A DNA stretch of 64,000 nt from Bacillus siamensis KCTC 13613. GTDB taxonomy: Bacteria > Bacillota > Bacilli > Bacillales > Bacillaceae. The stretch covers positions 434,001 through 498,000 of the forward strand of contig NZ_AJVF01000041.1 in assembly GCF_000262045.1 (NCBI RefSeq). Direction: 5' to 3'. Below are positions 30,377-41,442 of this stretch, piece after piece (the stretch's first letter is position 1; each line of letters opens with the position of its first letter). Made by a program: the position numbers and the translations under genes. Under the pieces are notes generated by a model, which was given only the letters and a program-made list of their open reading frames with translations, had not been told where the DNA came from and ran no database searches.

Positions 30377-32509
30377 TTGAAAAAGAAGGGAAAGGGTAAA
30401 AGCGCCCGGGAACGGTTCCGCACTTTCAGACATGCCCGCTCAGCCCATGTGCTGCTGTATCTGCTGCTTTCAGCGATCATGTTTGGTTTGCTCTTTATTC
30501 ATGTAAAACCTGAATCACTTAATTTGGATTTGTTCTCAGTCAGTGATAAGACGATTTACGCGCCCGCCACAGTGGAAGATCAGCAGGCGACGGAAGCGAA
30601 AAAACAAGCGGCCGAAGATGCAGTAGAAGATCAATACACTCTGAAAAAAGGCTATACCGACAACCGGCTTGACCTGATCACTTCCATATTTGACAGCATC
30701 GGCGAAGTGAAAACAGATGCGGATAAAGACAAAAAGTCACCTTCGGAAAAATCGCTGGTCAAATCGGTGAAAAGCAAGCTGACACAGGATGTCAATGAAT
30801 CCCTCTCGGAAGATGCCATTAAATCGCTTCTTCATGCGAACAATGAAGATTTTTCATTTGTGAGGGATTCTGTCATAACCGCGGTGAATACGGTGATGAG
30901 CAGTGAAATTCCTTCTGAAAAGCTTGCCGAAGCGAAGGATAAGGTCGCCAAAGAGCTGAAAAGCGCCTCCGTGCCGTCAAAATATTTAGCGGCTGCGACT
31001 GAAATCGGAAAATATGCGGTGATCCCGAATTACGTATTTGATCCGAAAGCGACCGATGAAAAACGTCAGGAAGCGTCAGACAGCGTTCAGCCGGTGCAGA
31101 TCAAACAAGGACAGGTTCTCGTGGAAGAGAATGACCTGATCGACCGGGAAGTATACAGAAAGCTCGAACTGACGGGGCTTTTGAATAATTCCAACCTGTT
31201 AAAGCCGATCAGCGGCCTTCTTCTGATGATCGGGCTGTTTATTGCCACGCTTGTCTACTATTTCGAGAAACAGCAGCAGGAGCTTAAGCTGAAAAATAAA
31301 TCCCTATTGCTGTTTTCTATCATTACAACGCTTATTCTCGTCATAATGGAAGTCGTCAGTCTATTTCAGAAGATTGAATACACCAACATCGGCTATCTGG
31401 TTCCGATTGCCGCCGGCGCGATTTTGATCAGGCTGCTGCTCAATGAAAGGCTTGCCATTTTAGGAAGCATCATTCTGGCGATCTGCGGCAGTATGATGTT
31501 TAATCAGGGTGTGACGGGCACATTTAATTATGTGATCGGTATCTACTATTTAATCAGCAGCATTTCAGGCATCCTGTTTTTGGGGAAACATAACGCGAGA
31601 TCTAAAATATTGCAGGCGGGATTGTTCGTCTCATTTATTAATATGATTATCGTGCTGTCGCTTTTATTAATCCAAAACACGGCGCTGTCGCCCGTTGAAA
31701 TCGGAACGCTGATGCTGATGGGGGTCGTCTCGGGACTGGCTTCATCCGTTTTGATTATCGGTCTGATGCCGTTTTTTGAGACGGGATTCGGCATTCTTTC
31801 TACGATGAGGCTGATTGAACTGTCTAATCCGAACCATCCCCTGCTTCGAAAGATTTTAACGGAAACACCCGGTACATATCATCACAGCGTCATGGTGGCG
31901 AATTTGTCGGAAGCGGCCTGTGAAGCTGTAGGGGCAAACGGTCTTTTGGCAAGGGTCGGTGCGTATTATCACGATCTCGGCAAAACGAAACGCCCGCAAT
32001 ATTTTATTGAAAATCAGATGAATATGGATAATCCGCATGACAAGCTGTCTCCTCAGCTCAGCAAAAATATTATCATCGCGCATACGACAGACGGTGCGAA
32101 TATGCTCAGAAGCTATAAGTTTCCGAAAGAGCTCGTGGATATCGCGGAGCAGCATCACGGAACGTCTCTTTTAAAATTCTTTTATTATAAAGCGAAGGAA
32201 AAGGGCGACCAGATTACAGAGCAAGAGTTCCGATACCCCGGGCCGAAGCCGCAATCAAAAGAAGCTGCAATCATTTCAGTGGCCGACAGCGTCGAAGCTG
32301 CCGTCCGTTCCATGCATAATCCCAATCCCGAACGGATTGAAAAACTGGTGCGGGGAATTATATCCGACAAGCTTCAGGACGGGCAGTTCTCAGAATGTGA
32401 TCTCACGTTCCGAGAGCTGGATACGATTGCAAAAACACTATGTGCGACTTTAAAAGGAATTTTCCACTCCCGGATTGAATATCCGGAGGCTACGAAGAAG
32501 GTGAAATAA
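30377..32509 (+). CDS. pgpH: 7TM-HD cyclic-di-AMP phosphodiesterase PgpH
   Basis: PgpH degrades c-di-AMP, a second messenger of potassium and cell-wall balance. The 710-residue protein has one N-terminal membrane segment (about 26-43), a large outside domain, seven membrane helices (about 275-480) and a cytoplasmic HD domain. The HD residues are in HHSVMVANL near 501, YYHDLGK near 530 and QHHGTSL near 595. The start is TTG 30377, 8 bases after GGAGGAGG. ybeY starts at the next base after its stop codon. It is YqfF in B. subtilis. Confidence 0.95.
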   Translation: MKKKGKGKSARERFRTFRHARSAHVLLYLLLSAIMFGLLFIHVKPESLNLDLFSVSDKTIYAPATVEDQQATEAKKQAAEDAVEDQYTLKKGYTDNRLDLITSIFDSIGEVKTDADKDKKSPSEKSLVKSVKSKLTQDVNESLSEDAIKSLLHANNEDFSFVRDSVITAVNTVMSSEIPSEKLAEAKDKVAKELKSASVPSKYLAAATEIGKYAVIPNYVFDPKATDEKRQEASDSVQPVQIKQGQVLVEENDLIDREVYRKLELTGLLNNSNLLKPISGLLLMIGLFIATLVYYFEKQQQELKLKNKSLLLFSIITTLILVIMEVVSLFQKIEYTNIGYLVPIAAGAILIRLLLNERLAILGSIILAICGSMMFNQGVTGTFNYVIGIYYLISSISGILFLGKHNARSKILQAGLFVSFINMIIVLSLLLIQNTALSPVEIGTLMLMGVVSGLASSVLIIGLMPFFETGFGILSTMRLIELSNPNHPLLRKILTETPGTYHHSVMVANLSEAACEAVGANGLLARVGAYYHDLGKTKRPQYFIENQMNMDNPHDKLSPQLSKNIIIAHTTDGANMLRSYKFPKELVDIAEQHHGTSLLKFFYYKAKEKGDQITEQEFRYPGPKPQSKEAAIISVADSVEAAVRSMHNPNPERIEKLVRGIISDKLQDGQFSECDLTFRELDTIAKTLCATLKGIFHSRIEYPEATKKVK

Positions 32510-32983
32510 ATGGGTTTACTCATAGATATTGTTGATGAAACAAACAGCGTCTCAGCCGATGCGCTTCAAGAAGTAGAGAAGCTGCTTCAATTTGCGGCGG
32601 AAAAAGAAGGCGTTCAGGATCAGGCTGAAGTATCGGTTACGATTGTGACAAACGAGGAAATCAGAGAAATCAACAGAGACTACCGGGGAAAAGACACCCC
32701 GACTGACGTCATTTCGTTTGCGCTTGAGGAAGAAGGAGAAGACGAGGTTGAAATCGTGGGCGCTGACATGCCGCCTGTTTTAGGAGATATTATCATCAGT
32801 GCCGACAGAACGAAGGAGCAGGCTGAAGAGTACGGCCATTCGTTTATGAGAGAGCTTGGCTTTCTGGCCGTCCACGGCTTTTTGCATCTGTTGGGCTATG
32901 ATCACATGACAAAAGAAGAAGAGGAAGAAATGTTTTCAAAGCAAAAGGATTTGCTGGATGAGTATGGACTCACGAGATCATAA
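32510..32983 (+). CDS. ybeY: Endoribonuclease YbeY
   Basis: YbeY takes part in 16S rRNA 3'-end maturation and ribosome quality control. The 157-residue protein has the zinc motif HGFLHLLGYDH near residues 122-132 and the TDVISFALEEE stretch near 65. AAGAAGGTGA lies just before ATG 32510, inside pgpH. It overlaps dgkA by 20 bases. Confidence 0.96.
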   Translation: MGLLIDIVDETNSVSADALQEVEKLLQFAAEKEGVQDQAEVSVTIVTNEEIREINRDYRGKDTPTDVISFALEEEGEDEVEIVGADMPPVLGDIIISADRTKEQAEEYGHSFMRELGFLAVHGFLHLLGYDHMTKEEEEEMFSKQKDLLDEYGLTRS

Positions 32984-33338
32984 AAACGAGTGGAGCAGAT
33001 TCCTGAAAAGCTTTGTCCATGCATGGAGGGGAATCTGGAAAACGGCGCGGTCAGAGCGGAATTTTCAATTTCATATTATCGCGGCCTGCGCCGTTATCCT
33101 TTGCGGTTTTCTCACCGGGCTCAGTACGGCCGAATGGGCCGTTATTTTGATCCTGATCGGCGGAATGCTTGCTCTTGAGCTTGTAAATACGGCGATAGAG
33201 CATGTTGTTGATTTAGTTACCGATCAGTATCATCCGCTCGCAAAAGCGGCAAAGGATGCGGCCGCCGGAGCCGTTTGCGTCTTTGCCGTGATTTCGTGTA
33301 TTATTGGTTTACTCATCTTCTTGCCGAAGATATGTTAG
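32964..33338 (+). CDS. dgkA: Undecaprenol kinase (diacylglycerol kinase family)
   Basis: DgkA of Gram-positive bacteria phosphorylates undecaprenol for cell-wall lipid carrier supply. The 124-residue membrane protein has the family signature ALELVNTAIEHVVDL near residues 65-80, three membrane helices and AKAAKDAAAGAV. I chose ATG 32964 because MDSRDH fits the B. subtilis start; ATG 32958 is also possible. It lies inside the end of ybeY, so translation is coupled. Confidence 0.92.
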   Translation: MDSRDHKNEWSRFLKSFVHAWRGIWKTARSERNFQFHIIAACAVILCGFLTGLSTAEWAVILILIGGMLALELVNTAIEHVVDLVTDQYHPLAKAAKDAAAGAVCVFAVISCIIGLLIFLPKIC

Positions 33339-33438
33339 CAGAAGATTCTTACAATTATTTTACATTGCCAAAAATGGGCGTGAAAAACCAATCATAATTA
33401 TGTAAAATAAAAGTGACAGCGGTATCATTCAGGATTAA

Positions 33439-34756
<1,318 letters not shown>

Positions 34757-34911
34757 GTCATCTGAGGCGCATGCCTGATGTGTGGGATTACCTCACAGAA
34801 ACAGGGATTCGTTAGCAAAATTTGTTTAACATGAAAAGGAGGACATCAGGTCAAGATAAGGGTAAGAATTTGGATTGGCAAGCTAGTTTAATGATGAAAG
34901 GTGGGTTTTTT
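34757..34911 (+). other. Intergenic region era-yqzL with inverted repeats and an unused Shine-Dalgarno
   Basis: The 155 bases contain CCTGATGT (34773-34780) and its exact complement ACATCAGG (34843-34850), plus a local hairpin TGTGGG/CCTCACA (34780-34797). AAAAGGAGG at 34835-34843 has no ATG, GTG or TTG at a usable distance. No convincing promoter or terminator is visible. Confidence 0.5.
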
Positions 34912-35055
34912 GTGTTGAATTTTACCTGGAACGTATTTTCTCAAACAGGAAGTGTTGATACGTACCTTCTTTTTAAAGAACTGGAAAAAGAGAACCTGGA
35001 AAGACCCGAAGAACCGGAAGATGAGCTAGCCCGTATTGATTTTCCAATTTTGTAA
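34912..35055 (+). CDS. yqzL: YqzL family small protein
   Basis: The 47-residue protein reads MLNFTWNVFSQTGSVDTYLL, followed by an acidic tail ending ARIDFPIL. It matches the YqzL family found before recO in Bacillus; its function is unknown. The start GTG 34912 is 7 bases after AAAGGTGG (34897-34904); TTG 34915 is the alternative. recO starts 36 bases after its stop. Confidence 0.85.
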   Translation: MLNFTWNVFSQTGSVDTYLLFKELEKENLERPEEPEDELARIDFPIL

Positions 35056-35091
35056 ACCTCTTGGCCCCTCCCGTTGTTGGAAGGTGCGGAA

Positions 35092-35859
35092 ATGCTGACA
35101 AAATGTGAAGGAATCGTGCTTCGTACGAATGACTACGGAGAGACGAATAAAATCGTGACATTGCTGACGAGGGAACACGGCAAAATCGGCGTCATGGCAA
35201 GGGGTGCCAGGAAGTCAGCCAGCCGGCTGTCAGCAGTCAGCCAGCCTTTTTTGTACGGGTCATTTTTAATGCAAAGAACATCCGGACTCGGCACGCTCCA
35301 GCAGGGTGAAATGATTCTCAGCATGAGAACGATCAGAGAAGACTTGTTTTTGACGGCATATGCCGCTTTTATCGCTGAACTCACTGACAAAGGAACGGAA
35401 GAGAAGAAACCGAACCCCTATTTATTCGAATTGATTCTCGAATCCTTTAAGAGGCTGAATGAGGGGACTGACCCGGACGTGATCACCTTCATCGTTCAGA
35501 TGAAAATGCTTGGCGTCATGGGGCTGTATCCGGAGCTGAATCATTGTGTCCACTGTAAAAGCCGGGACGGGACGTTTCATTTTTCCATAAGAGATAACGG
35601 TTTTATCTGCCACCGCTGCTTTGAAAAGGATCCGTACAAAGTTCCGATTTCGCCGCAAACGGCAAGGCTGCTAAGGCTTTTTTATTACTTTGATATCGGA
35701 AGGCTCGGCAGCGTCTCGTTAAAGCACGAAACCAAAAATGAAATAAAACGGGTCATTGATCTGTATTACGAGGAATATTCAGGGCTTTATTTAAAGTCAA
35801 AGCGGTTTTTAGATCAGATGGAAAGCATGAAGAACCTTTTGGATGAAAACAAAAGTTGA
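35092..35859 (+). CDS. recO: DNA repair protein RecO
   Basis: RecO loads RecA onto SSB-coated single-stranded DNA together with RecR. The 255-residue protein has an N-terminal OB fold ([18 protein letters not shown]), and a zinc site of four cysteines (CVHCKS near 149-154 and CHRC near 172-175). ATG 35092 follows GGAAGGTG; the in-frame start 35074 is upstream of that site. Its stop codon lies inside the -35 box of the glyQ T-box promoter. Confidence 0.95.
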   Translation: MLTKCEGIVLRTNDYGETNKIVTLLTREHGKIGVMARGARKSASRLSAVSQPFLYGSFLMQRTSGLGTLQQGEMILSMRTIREDLFLTAYAAFIAELTDKGTEEKKPNPYLFELILESFKRLNEGTDPDVITFIVQMKMLGVMGLYPELNHCVHCKSRDGTFHFSIRDNGFICHRCFEKDPYKVPISPQTARLLRLFYYFDIGRLGSVSLKHETKNEIKRVIDLYYEEYSGLYLKSKRFLDQMESMKNLLDENKS

Positions 35860-35884
35860 CATTCTGCCCATCTTTTTATATGAT
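35856..35884 (+). promoter_or_regulatory. sigA-type promoter of the glyQ-glyS T-box unit
   Basis: TTGACA (35856-35861) and TATGAT (35879-35884) are 17 bases apart; the -35 overlaps the recO stop codon. Confidence 0.82.
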
Positions 35885-35892
35885 GATTTATT

Positions 35893-36112
35893 ATAAAATA
35901 TGTTGCAGTGACAGAAAGAAGTACTTGCGTCCAACTCATATAAGCGACCTTAGGACAGTGTAAGCTAGGGATGAGCGCGCAACGAAAGGCATTCTTGAGC
36001 AACTCTTTAAAAAGAGGCTGAGCGATTCACATCCTCAGCAACTAGGGTGGAACCGCGGGAGAACTCTCGTCCCTATGTTTGCGGCTGGCAAGCATAGAGA
36101 CGGGAGTTTTTT
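35893..36112 (+). promoter_or_regulatory. Glycine T-box riboswitch
   Basis: The leader contains the conserved T-box AGGGTGGAACCGCGGG at 36044-36059. A candidate specifier GGC (glycine) lies at 35988-35990 within AAAGGCATTC on the 3' side of Stem I. The terminator pairs 36062-36077 with 36093-36108 (16 positions, two G-U) and is followed by T residues. Uncharged tRNA-Gly binding favours the antiterminator and allows glyQS transcription. The start of the RNA is estimated from the promoter. Confidence 0.95.
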
Positions 36113-36160
36113 GATTGCCGCCGCACTTGTAAAAGAATGGAGAAAGTGGAGGTGCTTGAA

Positions 36161-37048
36161 ATGAACATTCAAGATATGATTTTAACCTTGCAGAAGCACT
36201 GGTCTAATGAAGGCTGTGTGCTCATGCAGTCGTATGATGTGGAGAAAGGCGCAGGCACAATGAGCCCGTATACATTTTTACGAAGCATCGGACCCGAGCC
36301 GTGGAAAGTGGCTTACGTTGAGCCTTCCAGACGGCCTGCGGACGGACGGTACGGAGAAAACCCGAACAGACTTTATCAGCATCACCAATTCCAAGTCATT
36401 ATCAAGCCGTCGCCTGATAACATCCAGGAGCTTTACCTAGATTCATTGCGCGCTCTCGGTATTGATCCGCTCGAGCATGATATTCGTTTCGTAGAAGACA
36501 ACTGGGAAAACCCGTCTTTAGGCTGTGCAGGCCTTGGCTGGGAAGTATGGCTTGACGGTATGGAAATCACCCAGTTTACGTACTTCCAGCAGGTGGGCGG
36601 AATTGAATGTAAACCGGTGTCTGTTGAGATTACGTACGGCATTGAGCGTCTTGCGTCTTATATTCAGGATAAAGAAAACGTCTTTGATCTTGAATGGACA
36701 TCAGGATTCACAGTGAAAGATTTGTTTATGATGGCTGAATATGAACATTCCGTTTATACATTTGAAACATCAGATGTGGATATGCTTTTCCATTTGTTCA
36801 GCACTTACGAAAAAGAAGCAATCAGACAAATGGATAACGGCCTTGTGCATCCGGCCTATGATTATGTGCTGAAATGCTCTCACACATTTAACCTGCTTGA
36901 CGCAAAAGGCGCAATCTCAGTGACAGAGCGGACGGGTTATATCGGACGGGTCCGCAACTTAGCGAGAAAAGTAGCAAAAACGTATTATGAAGAACGGGAA
37001 AAATTAGGGTTCCCAATGCTTAAAGAGGAGGGCTCTTCCCATGAGTAA
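36161..37048 (+). CDS. glyQ: Glycyl-tRNA synthetase alpha subunit
   Basis: GlyQ is the catalytic alpha chain of the bacterial alpha2-beta2 glycyl-tRNA synthetase. The 295-residue protein shows class II motifs in [25 protein letters not shown]-type [13 protein letters not shown] and [15 protein letters not shown] 36161 follows GGAGGTG at 36149-36155, whereas the upstream in-frame start at 36137 has no binding site. It overlaps glyS by 8 bases, which fits equal synthesis of the two subunits. It is controlled by the T-box. Confidence 0.97.
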   Translation: MNIQDMILTLQKHWSNEGCVLMQSYDVEKGAGTMSPYTFLRSIGPEPWKVAYVEPSRRPADGRYGENPNRLYQHHQFQVIIKPSPDNIQELYLDSLRALGIDPLEHDIRFVEDNWENPSLGCAGLGWEVWLDGMEITQFTYFQQVGGIECKPVSVEITYGIERLASYIQDKENVFDLEWTSGFTVKDLFMMAEYEHSVYTFETSDVDMLFHLFSTYEKEAIRQMDNGLVHPAYDYVLKCSHTFNLLDAKGAISVTERTGYIGRVRNLARKVAKTYYEEREKLGFPMLKEEGSSHE

Positions 37049-39080
37049 ACAAGATTTGCTTTTAGAGATCGGACTCGAGGAAATGCCGGCGCGTTTTTTA
37101 CATGACAGCATGGTGCAGCTCGGTGACAAACTGACCGGCTGGCTGGCTGAAAAAAATATTGCCCACGGTGAAGTGAAACTTTTTAATACACCGAGACGTC
37201 TGGCAGTATATATAAAAGACGTAGCAGAAAAACAGGCTGATATTCAGGAAGAAGCAAAAGGGCCGGCAAAAAAAATCGCTCTGGATACTGACGGAAACTG
37301 GACAAAAGCCGCTATCGGTTTTTCCAAAGGCCAAGGCGCCGGAGTGGATGACCTGTATATTAAAGATGTAAACGGCACGGAATATGTTTTCGTCCAAAAA
37401 TTCCAGGCGGGACAAGAGACGAAAACACTTTTACCGCAGCTGGAAAACTTGATTACCGGAATGCATTTCCCGAAAAACATGCGTTGGGGCACACAGGATC
37501 TGCGTTATATCCGTCCGATCAAATGGATTGCCGCTCTCTTCGGAAAAGACGTCATTCCGTTTGACATCACGAACGTAGAGACAGGCCGGAACACACAGGG
37601 ACACCGTTTTCTCGGCCGAGAAGTATCTGTTGATGCACCGTCATCATACGAAGAGCTGCTGAAAGAACAGCACGTCATTGCCGACCCGAAAGTGCGCAAA
37701 CAAATGATTCAGGGTCAGCTGGACGCGCTTGCAAACGAAAAGAAATGGAATATTCCGATAGATGAAGATCTGCTGAACGAAGTTAATCATCTGGTGGAAT
37801 ATCCGACAGCGCTTTACGGCTCTTTTGAACCCGAGTTTCTTTCTTTACCTGAAGAAGTGCTTGTGACAACCATGAAAGAGCATCAGCGCTACTTCCCGGT
37901 AAAAGATGAAAACGGGAATCTGCTGCCTCATTTTATTACGGTAAGAAACGGGAACAGCCATGCCCTTGAAAATGTTGCCCGCGGAAACGAGAAAGTGCTG
38001 AGAGCAAGACTTTCAGATGCTGCGTTCTTCTACAAGGAAGACCAAAAGCTGAACATTGATGAAAATGTGAAGAAACTAGAAAATATTGTTTTCCATGAAG
38101 AGCTCGGTTCCCTCGGGGATAAAGTAAGAAGAGTGGTCACCATTGCGGGTAAACTAGCCGTCCGCCTAAAGGCTGATGAACAGACGCAAAAACGTGTGAA
38201 GCGCGCCGCAGAGATTTCTAAATTTGACCTTGTTACACATATGATTTATGAGTTCCCTGAGCTTCAAGGCGTCATGGGAGAAAAATATGCGCGCATGCTC
38301 GGTGAAGATGAAGCCGTCGCTGCCGCGGTAAATGAGCACTACATGCCGAGAGCGGCCGGGGGAGAGGTGCCTTCAACCTTTACCGGTGCGGTTGTGGCAT
38401 TAGCCGATAAACTGGACACGATTGCTTCCTTCTTCAGCATTGACGTGATCCCGACAGGTTCTCAGGATCCGTACGGATTGCGCCGTCAGGCAAGCGGCAT
38501 CGTTTCCATTCTGATCGACCGCAACTGGGGCATCTCTTTTAAAGAACTGCTGTCATTGACAGAAACGGAAAAAGAAAATGAGCTTCTCGATTTCTTTACA
38601 CAGCGTCTGAAATACGTCTTAAACGCTGAAGACATCCGTCATGACGTGATTGAAGCCGTTCTGGACAGCACGGAGCTTGAGCCGTATGCAGCTGTTTCTA
38701 AAGCAAAAGTGCTTGAGAAACACCTCGGCACACCTGGATTTAAAGAAACGGCTGAATCACTGGGCCGGGTCATCTCCATCAGTAAAAAAGGCGAGAGCCG
38801 TGATATCAAGCCGGATCTGTTTGAAAATGAACAGGAGAAAAAGCTGTTTGACGCTTATCAAAAAACAAAAGACAGCGTCGCTGAAAGCTTTGCCTCTAAA
38901 AGCTATGAACAGGCGCTGGCCGCGCTCAGCGGATTAAAGGAGCCGATCGAAGATTACTTTAATCACACGATGGTAAATGCGGACAATGAAGCATTAAAAA
39001 CCAACCGTTTAGCGCAAATGACTGCACTTGCAGATGTGATCAAGTCTTTTGCTAATATGAATCATCTTATTGTAAAATAA
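37041..39080 (+). CDS. glyS: Glycyl-tRNA synthetase beta subunit
   Basis: GlyS (679 residues) carries tRNA recognition for the synthetase, with an HD-like region in the middle ([29 protein letters not shown]) and a DALR anticodon-binding domain at the C-terminus ([22 protein letters not shown]). GAGGAGGGC precedes ATG 37041 inside glyQ. The operon ends at the hairpin 39083-39119. Confidence 0.97.
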   Translation: MSKQDLLLEIGLEEMPARFLHDSMVQLGDKLTGWLAEKNIAHGEVKLFNTPRRLAVYIKDVAEKQADIQEEAKGPAKKIALDTDGNWTKAAIGFSKGQGAGVDDLYIKDVNGTEYVFVQKFQAGQETKTLLPQLENLITGMHFPKNMRWGTQDLRYIRPIKWIAALFGKDVIPFDITNVETGRNTQGHRFLGREVSVDAPSSYEELLKEQHVIADPKVRKQMIQGQLDALANEKKWNIPIDEDLLNEVNHLVEYPTALYGSFEPEFLSLPEEVLVTTMKEHQRYFPVKDENGNLLPHFITVRNGNSHALENVARGNEKVLRARLSDAAFFYKEDQKLNIDENVKKLENIVFHEELGSLGDKVRRVVTIAGKLAVRLKADEQTQKRVKRAAEISKFDLVTHMIYEFPELQGVMGEKYARMLGEDEAVAAAVNEHYMPRAAGGEVPSTFTGAVVALADKLDTIASFFSIDVIPTGSQDPYGLRRQASGIVSILIDRNWGISFKELLSLTETEKENELLDFFTQRLKYVLNAEDIRHDVIEAVLDSTELEPYAAVSKAKVLEKHLGTPGFKETAESLGRVISISKKGESRDIKPDLFENEQEKKLFDAYQKTKDSVAESFASKSYEQALAALSGLKEPIEDYFNHTMVNADNEALKTNRLAQMTALADVIKSFANMNHLIVK

Positions 39081-39082
39081 AG

Positions 39083-39119
39083 AAAAAGACGGTTGCTGTG
39101 TGATCGGCAATCGTCTTTT
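39083..39119 (+). terminator. Terminator after glyS
   Basis: AAAAGACGGTTGC pairs with GCAATCGTCTTTT (39107-39119) with one G-U; the loop is about 10 bases and the T run continues as TTTTCCCC. Confidence 0.85.
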
Positions 39120-39181
39120 CCCCTTTTACATAAACATCACAGAATGAAAAACATAGATAATGAAACCCTTCCATAAAGGTG

Positions 39182-39820
39182 GTGAGTACGATCGAATTAA
39201 ATAAACGGCAAGAACAAATTTTACAAATTGTAAAGGAAAACGGCCCGATTACCGGAGAGCATATTGCAGAACAGCTCAATTTAACAAGAGCCACGCTGCG
39301 GCCGGACTTGGCCATACTCACCATGTCAGGCTTCTTAGAGGCCCGTCCCCGGGTCGGTTATTTTTATACCGGAAAAACGGGAAATCAGCTGCTTGCGGAT
39401 AAACTGAAAAAGCTGCAAGTGAAAGATTTTCAATCGATCCCTGTCGTCATCAATGAAAACGTCTCGGTATACGATGCCATCTGCACCATGTTTTTAGAAG
39501 ATGTCGGCACGTTATTTGTCGTAGATCGTGATGCTGTCTTAGTCGGTGTGCTGTCACGCAAAGATTTGCTGCGGGCGAGCATCGGCCAGCAGGAACTTGC
39601 CTCAATACCGGTTCATATTATTATGACCAGAATGCCGAATATCGCCGTCTGCCGGCGTGACGATTATGTGATGGACATCGCCAAATATTTGATTGAGAAA
39701 CAGATCGATGCCCTGCCCGTTATTAAAGATACGGATAAAGGCTTTGAGGTCATCGGCCGCTTTACCAAAACGAATATGACCAAGATACTTGTCAGTTTAT
39801 CAGAGAATGAAATCATATAA
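39182..39820 (+). CDS. ccpN: CcpN, repressor of gluconeogenic genes
   Basis: CcpN (YqzB) represses gapB, pckA and sr1 in glucose-grown cells. The protein of about 212 residues has an N-terminal winged helix (LNKRQEQILQIVKENGPITGEHIAEQL) and two CBS domains (about 80-205) that bind ATP/ADP. GTG 39182 gives the B. subtilis-like MSTIELNK start, but it lies inside the strong binding site AAAGGTGGTGA (39175-39185), so the true initiation codon is uncertain. yqfL, its functional partner, follows after 25 bases. Confidence 0.92.
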   Translation: MSTIELNKRQEQILQIVKENGPITGEHIAEQLNLTRATLRPDLAILTMSGFLEARPRVGYFYTGKTGNQLLADKLKKLQVKDFQSIPVVINENVSVYDAICTMFLEDVGTLFVVDRDAVLVGVLSRKDLLRASIGQQELASIPVHIIMTRMPNIAVCRRDDYVMDIAKYLIEKQIDALPVIKDTDKGFEVIGRFTKTNMTKILVSLSENEII

Positions 39821-39845
39821 GCTTGAAAACTAACGGGGGGATAAC

Positions 39846-40658
39846 ATGGACAATCGCATCATTTATGTAGTATCAGACTCAGTCGGAGAAACCGCCGAAC
39901 TCGTTGTAAAAGCCTCGCTCAGCCAGTTTAATGGCTCAGCCGATGATACGCATATCAGAAGAATACCTTATGTGGAAGATATCGGCACCATTAATGAAGT
40001 CGTGTCTCTCGCCAAAGCGGACGGCGGCATTATCTGTTTTACGCTCGTTGTTCCTGAAATGCGCAAATACTTAGTTGAACAAGCGGAAAAAGCGAATGTG
40101 ATGTACTACGATATTATCGGTCCGCTCATCGACAAAATGGAAACAGCCTACGGTCTGACGGCGAAATATGAACCGGGCCGCGTCCGCCAGCTTGATGAAG
40201 ATTATTTCAAAAAGGTCGAGGCGATCGAGTTTGCTGTTAAATATGACGACGGCAGGGACCCAAGAGGCATTTTAAAAGCCGATATCATCCTGCTTGGCGT
40301 ATCAAGAACGTCTAAAACCCCATTATCTCAATATCTTGCCCATAAGCGCCTGAAGGTGGCCAACGTGCCGATTGTACCTGAAGTCGATCCGCCGGAAGAA
40401 CTGTTCAGCGTTGATCCGAAAAAATGCATCGGGTTAAAAATCAGCCCTGATAAACTGAACCATATTCGAAAAGAACGGTTAAAATCTCTCGGCTTAAATG
40501 ACAAAGCCATTTACGCTAACATCAACAGAATTAAAGAAGAGCTGGAGTATTTTGAGAAAATCGTGGATCGGATCGGCTGCCAAGTCGTTGACGTTTCGAA
40601 CAAAGCGGTCGAGGAAACAGCGAACATCATTCATCATCTGAAAACAAAGGGCCGATAA
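39846..40658 (+). CDS. yqfL: DUF299 kinase/phosphorylase family regulator YqfL
   Basis: The 270-residue protein belongs to the pyruvate, phosphate dikinase/PEP synthase regulatory family, with a P-loop [11 protein letters not shown] near residues 152-162 and [16 protein letters not shown] at the start. In other bacteria such proteins switch PPDK or PpsA on and off by ADP-dependent phosphorylation. In B. subtilis YqfL acts positively on gluconeogenic genes together with CcpN. CGGGGGGAT precedes ATG 39846. Confidence 0.92.
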   Translation: MDNRIIYVVSDSVGETAELVVKASLSQFNGSADDTHIRRIPYVEDIGTINEVVSLAKADGGIICFTLVVPEMRKYLVEQAEKANVMYYDIIGPLIDKMETAYGLTAKYEPGRVRQLDEDYFKKVEAIEFAVKYDDGRDPRGILKADIILLGVSRTSKTPLSQYLAHKRLKVANVPIVPEVDPPEELFSVDPKKCIGLKISPDKLNHIRKERLKSLGLNDKAIYANINRIKEELEYFEKIVDRIGCQVVDVSNKAVEETANIIHHLKTKGR

Positions 40659-40684
40659 CTCAGGACGCTTTATCCTGGGTTTTT
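40657..40684 (+). terminator. Terminator after yqfL
   Basis: AACTCAGGA (40657-40665) pairs with TCCTGGGTT (40673-40681) with one G-U, followed by T residues. It begins within the yqfL stop codon. Confidence 0.8.
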
Positions 40685-40732
40685 GGGTATGCAAATAGGG
40701 AATAAACAAAAAGGATGGCATCTTCGCGAAGT

Positions 40733-40762
40733 TTGTATTATAATAAAAAATTGTGATAAAAT
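40733..40762 (+). promoter_or_regulatory. Candidate sigA-type promoter of yqxD-dnaG-sigA
   Basis: TTGTAT (40733-40738) and TAAAAT (40757-40762) are 18 bases apart, with a TG one base before the -10 (extended -10). A second TATAAT at 40739 has no good -35. The operon has several promoters in B. subtilis, so others may be present. Confidence 0.55.
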
Positions 40763-40914
40763 GTTTATTTTTAGGTTTAAGCTTAGTGTGATACGAATAA
40801 ACTATTACGGGTAAGATGTCAAGAATAACTCCCGGAAATTTTTCGACAAAGACTCAAAATAGATCCGCAGTCATGGAGCATATGCGATTTCGCTTGTTTT
40901 TATGCAGGAGATTG

Positions 40915-41421
40915 ATGGAGGGATGGAGAATTAGTCTTCTAAATGAAAAAGAAAAGACGATTTTTGTCGATGCAGACGCATGCCCCGTAAAAGAGGAAAT
41001 CTTGCTCATTGCATCGCAATTCAGCGTTCGTGTTATTTTCGTCGCATCATTTGAACACTACCAGCTTTCCAGAAGCAAAGACGAGAACTGGATATACGTT
41101 GATCCTCATAAAGAAGCGGCAGATTTATACATCGCAAACCATGTGAGATCGGGAGACGTCGTAGTCACGCAGGATATCGGTTTAGCATCTCTTCTGCTGA
41201 ACAGAAATATCGCCGTCTTATCGGAAAGGGGCCGTTCTTATACTGAAGACACGATTGACTTCGCTCTGATGAGCCGTCATATGTCGGGCAAAATGAGAAG
41301 AAGCGGCATCTATTCCAAAGGACCTAAAAAATTAAATAAAGAAGATCGGGATCGATTTGTTACCCTGCTTAAAAAAATCCTGTCGAATGATGAAGGGATT
41401 TCAAATCAAAACATCGAATAA
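40915..41421 (+). CDS. yqxD: YaiI/UPF0178 family protein YqxD
   Basis: The protein of about 168 residues belongs to the UPF0178 (YaiI/YqxD) family with a PIN-like fold: [14 protein letters not shown] near residue 16, [15 protein letters not shown] and [14 protein letters not shown]. Its function is unknown. The start is doubtful: ATG 40915 has AGGAG only 4 bases upstream, whereas GGAGGG at 40917-40922 would fit a rare ATT start at 40930. It precedes dnaG and sigA in the macromolecular synthesis operon. Confidence 0.85.
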   Translation: MEGWRISLLNEKEKTIFVDADACPVKEEILLIASQFSVRVIFVASFEHYQLSRSKDENWIYVDPHKEAADLYIANHVRSGDVVVTQDIGLASLLLNRNIAVLSERGRSYTEDTIDFALMSRHMSGKMRRSGIYSKGPKKLNKEDRDRFVTLLKKILSNDEGISNQNIE

Positions 41422-41442
41422 TGTACGACGGAGTGTTATAAG

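Noticed and set aside
30377..30400. The many TTG and GTG start codons (comER, yqzM, prmA, yqeW, yqeZ, pgpH, nfo, ispH and others) as a sign of foreign DNA
   Set aside because: Frequent TTG and GTG starts with strong AGGAGG sites are normal in Bacillus, and base composition and codon use are uniform along the window.
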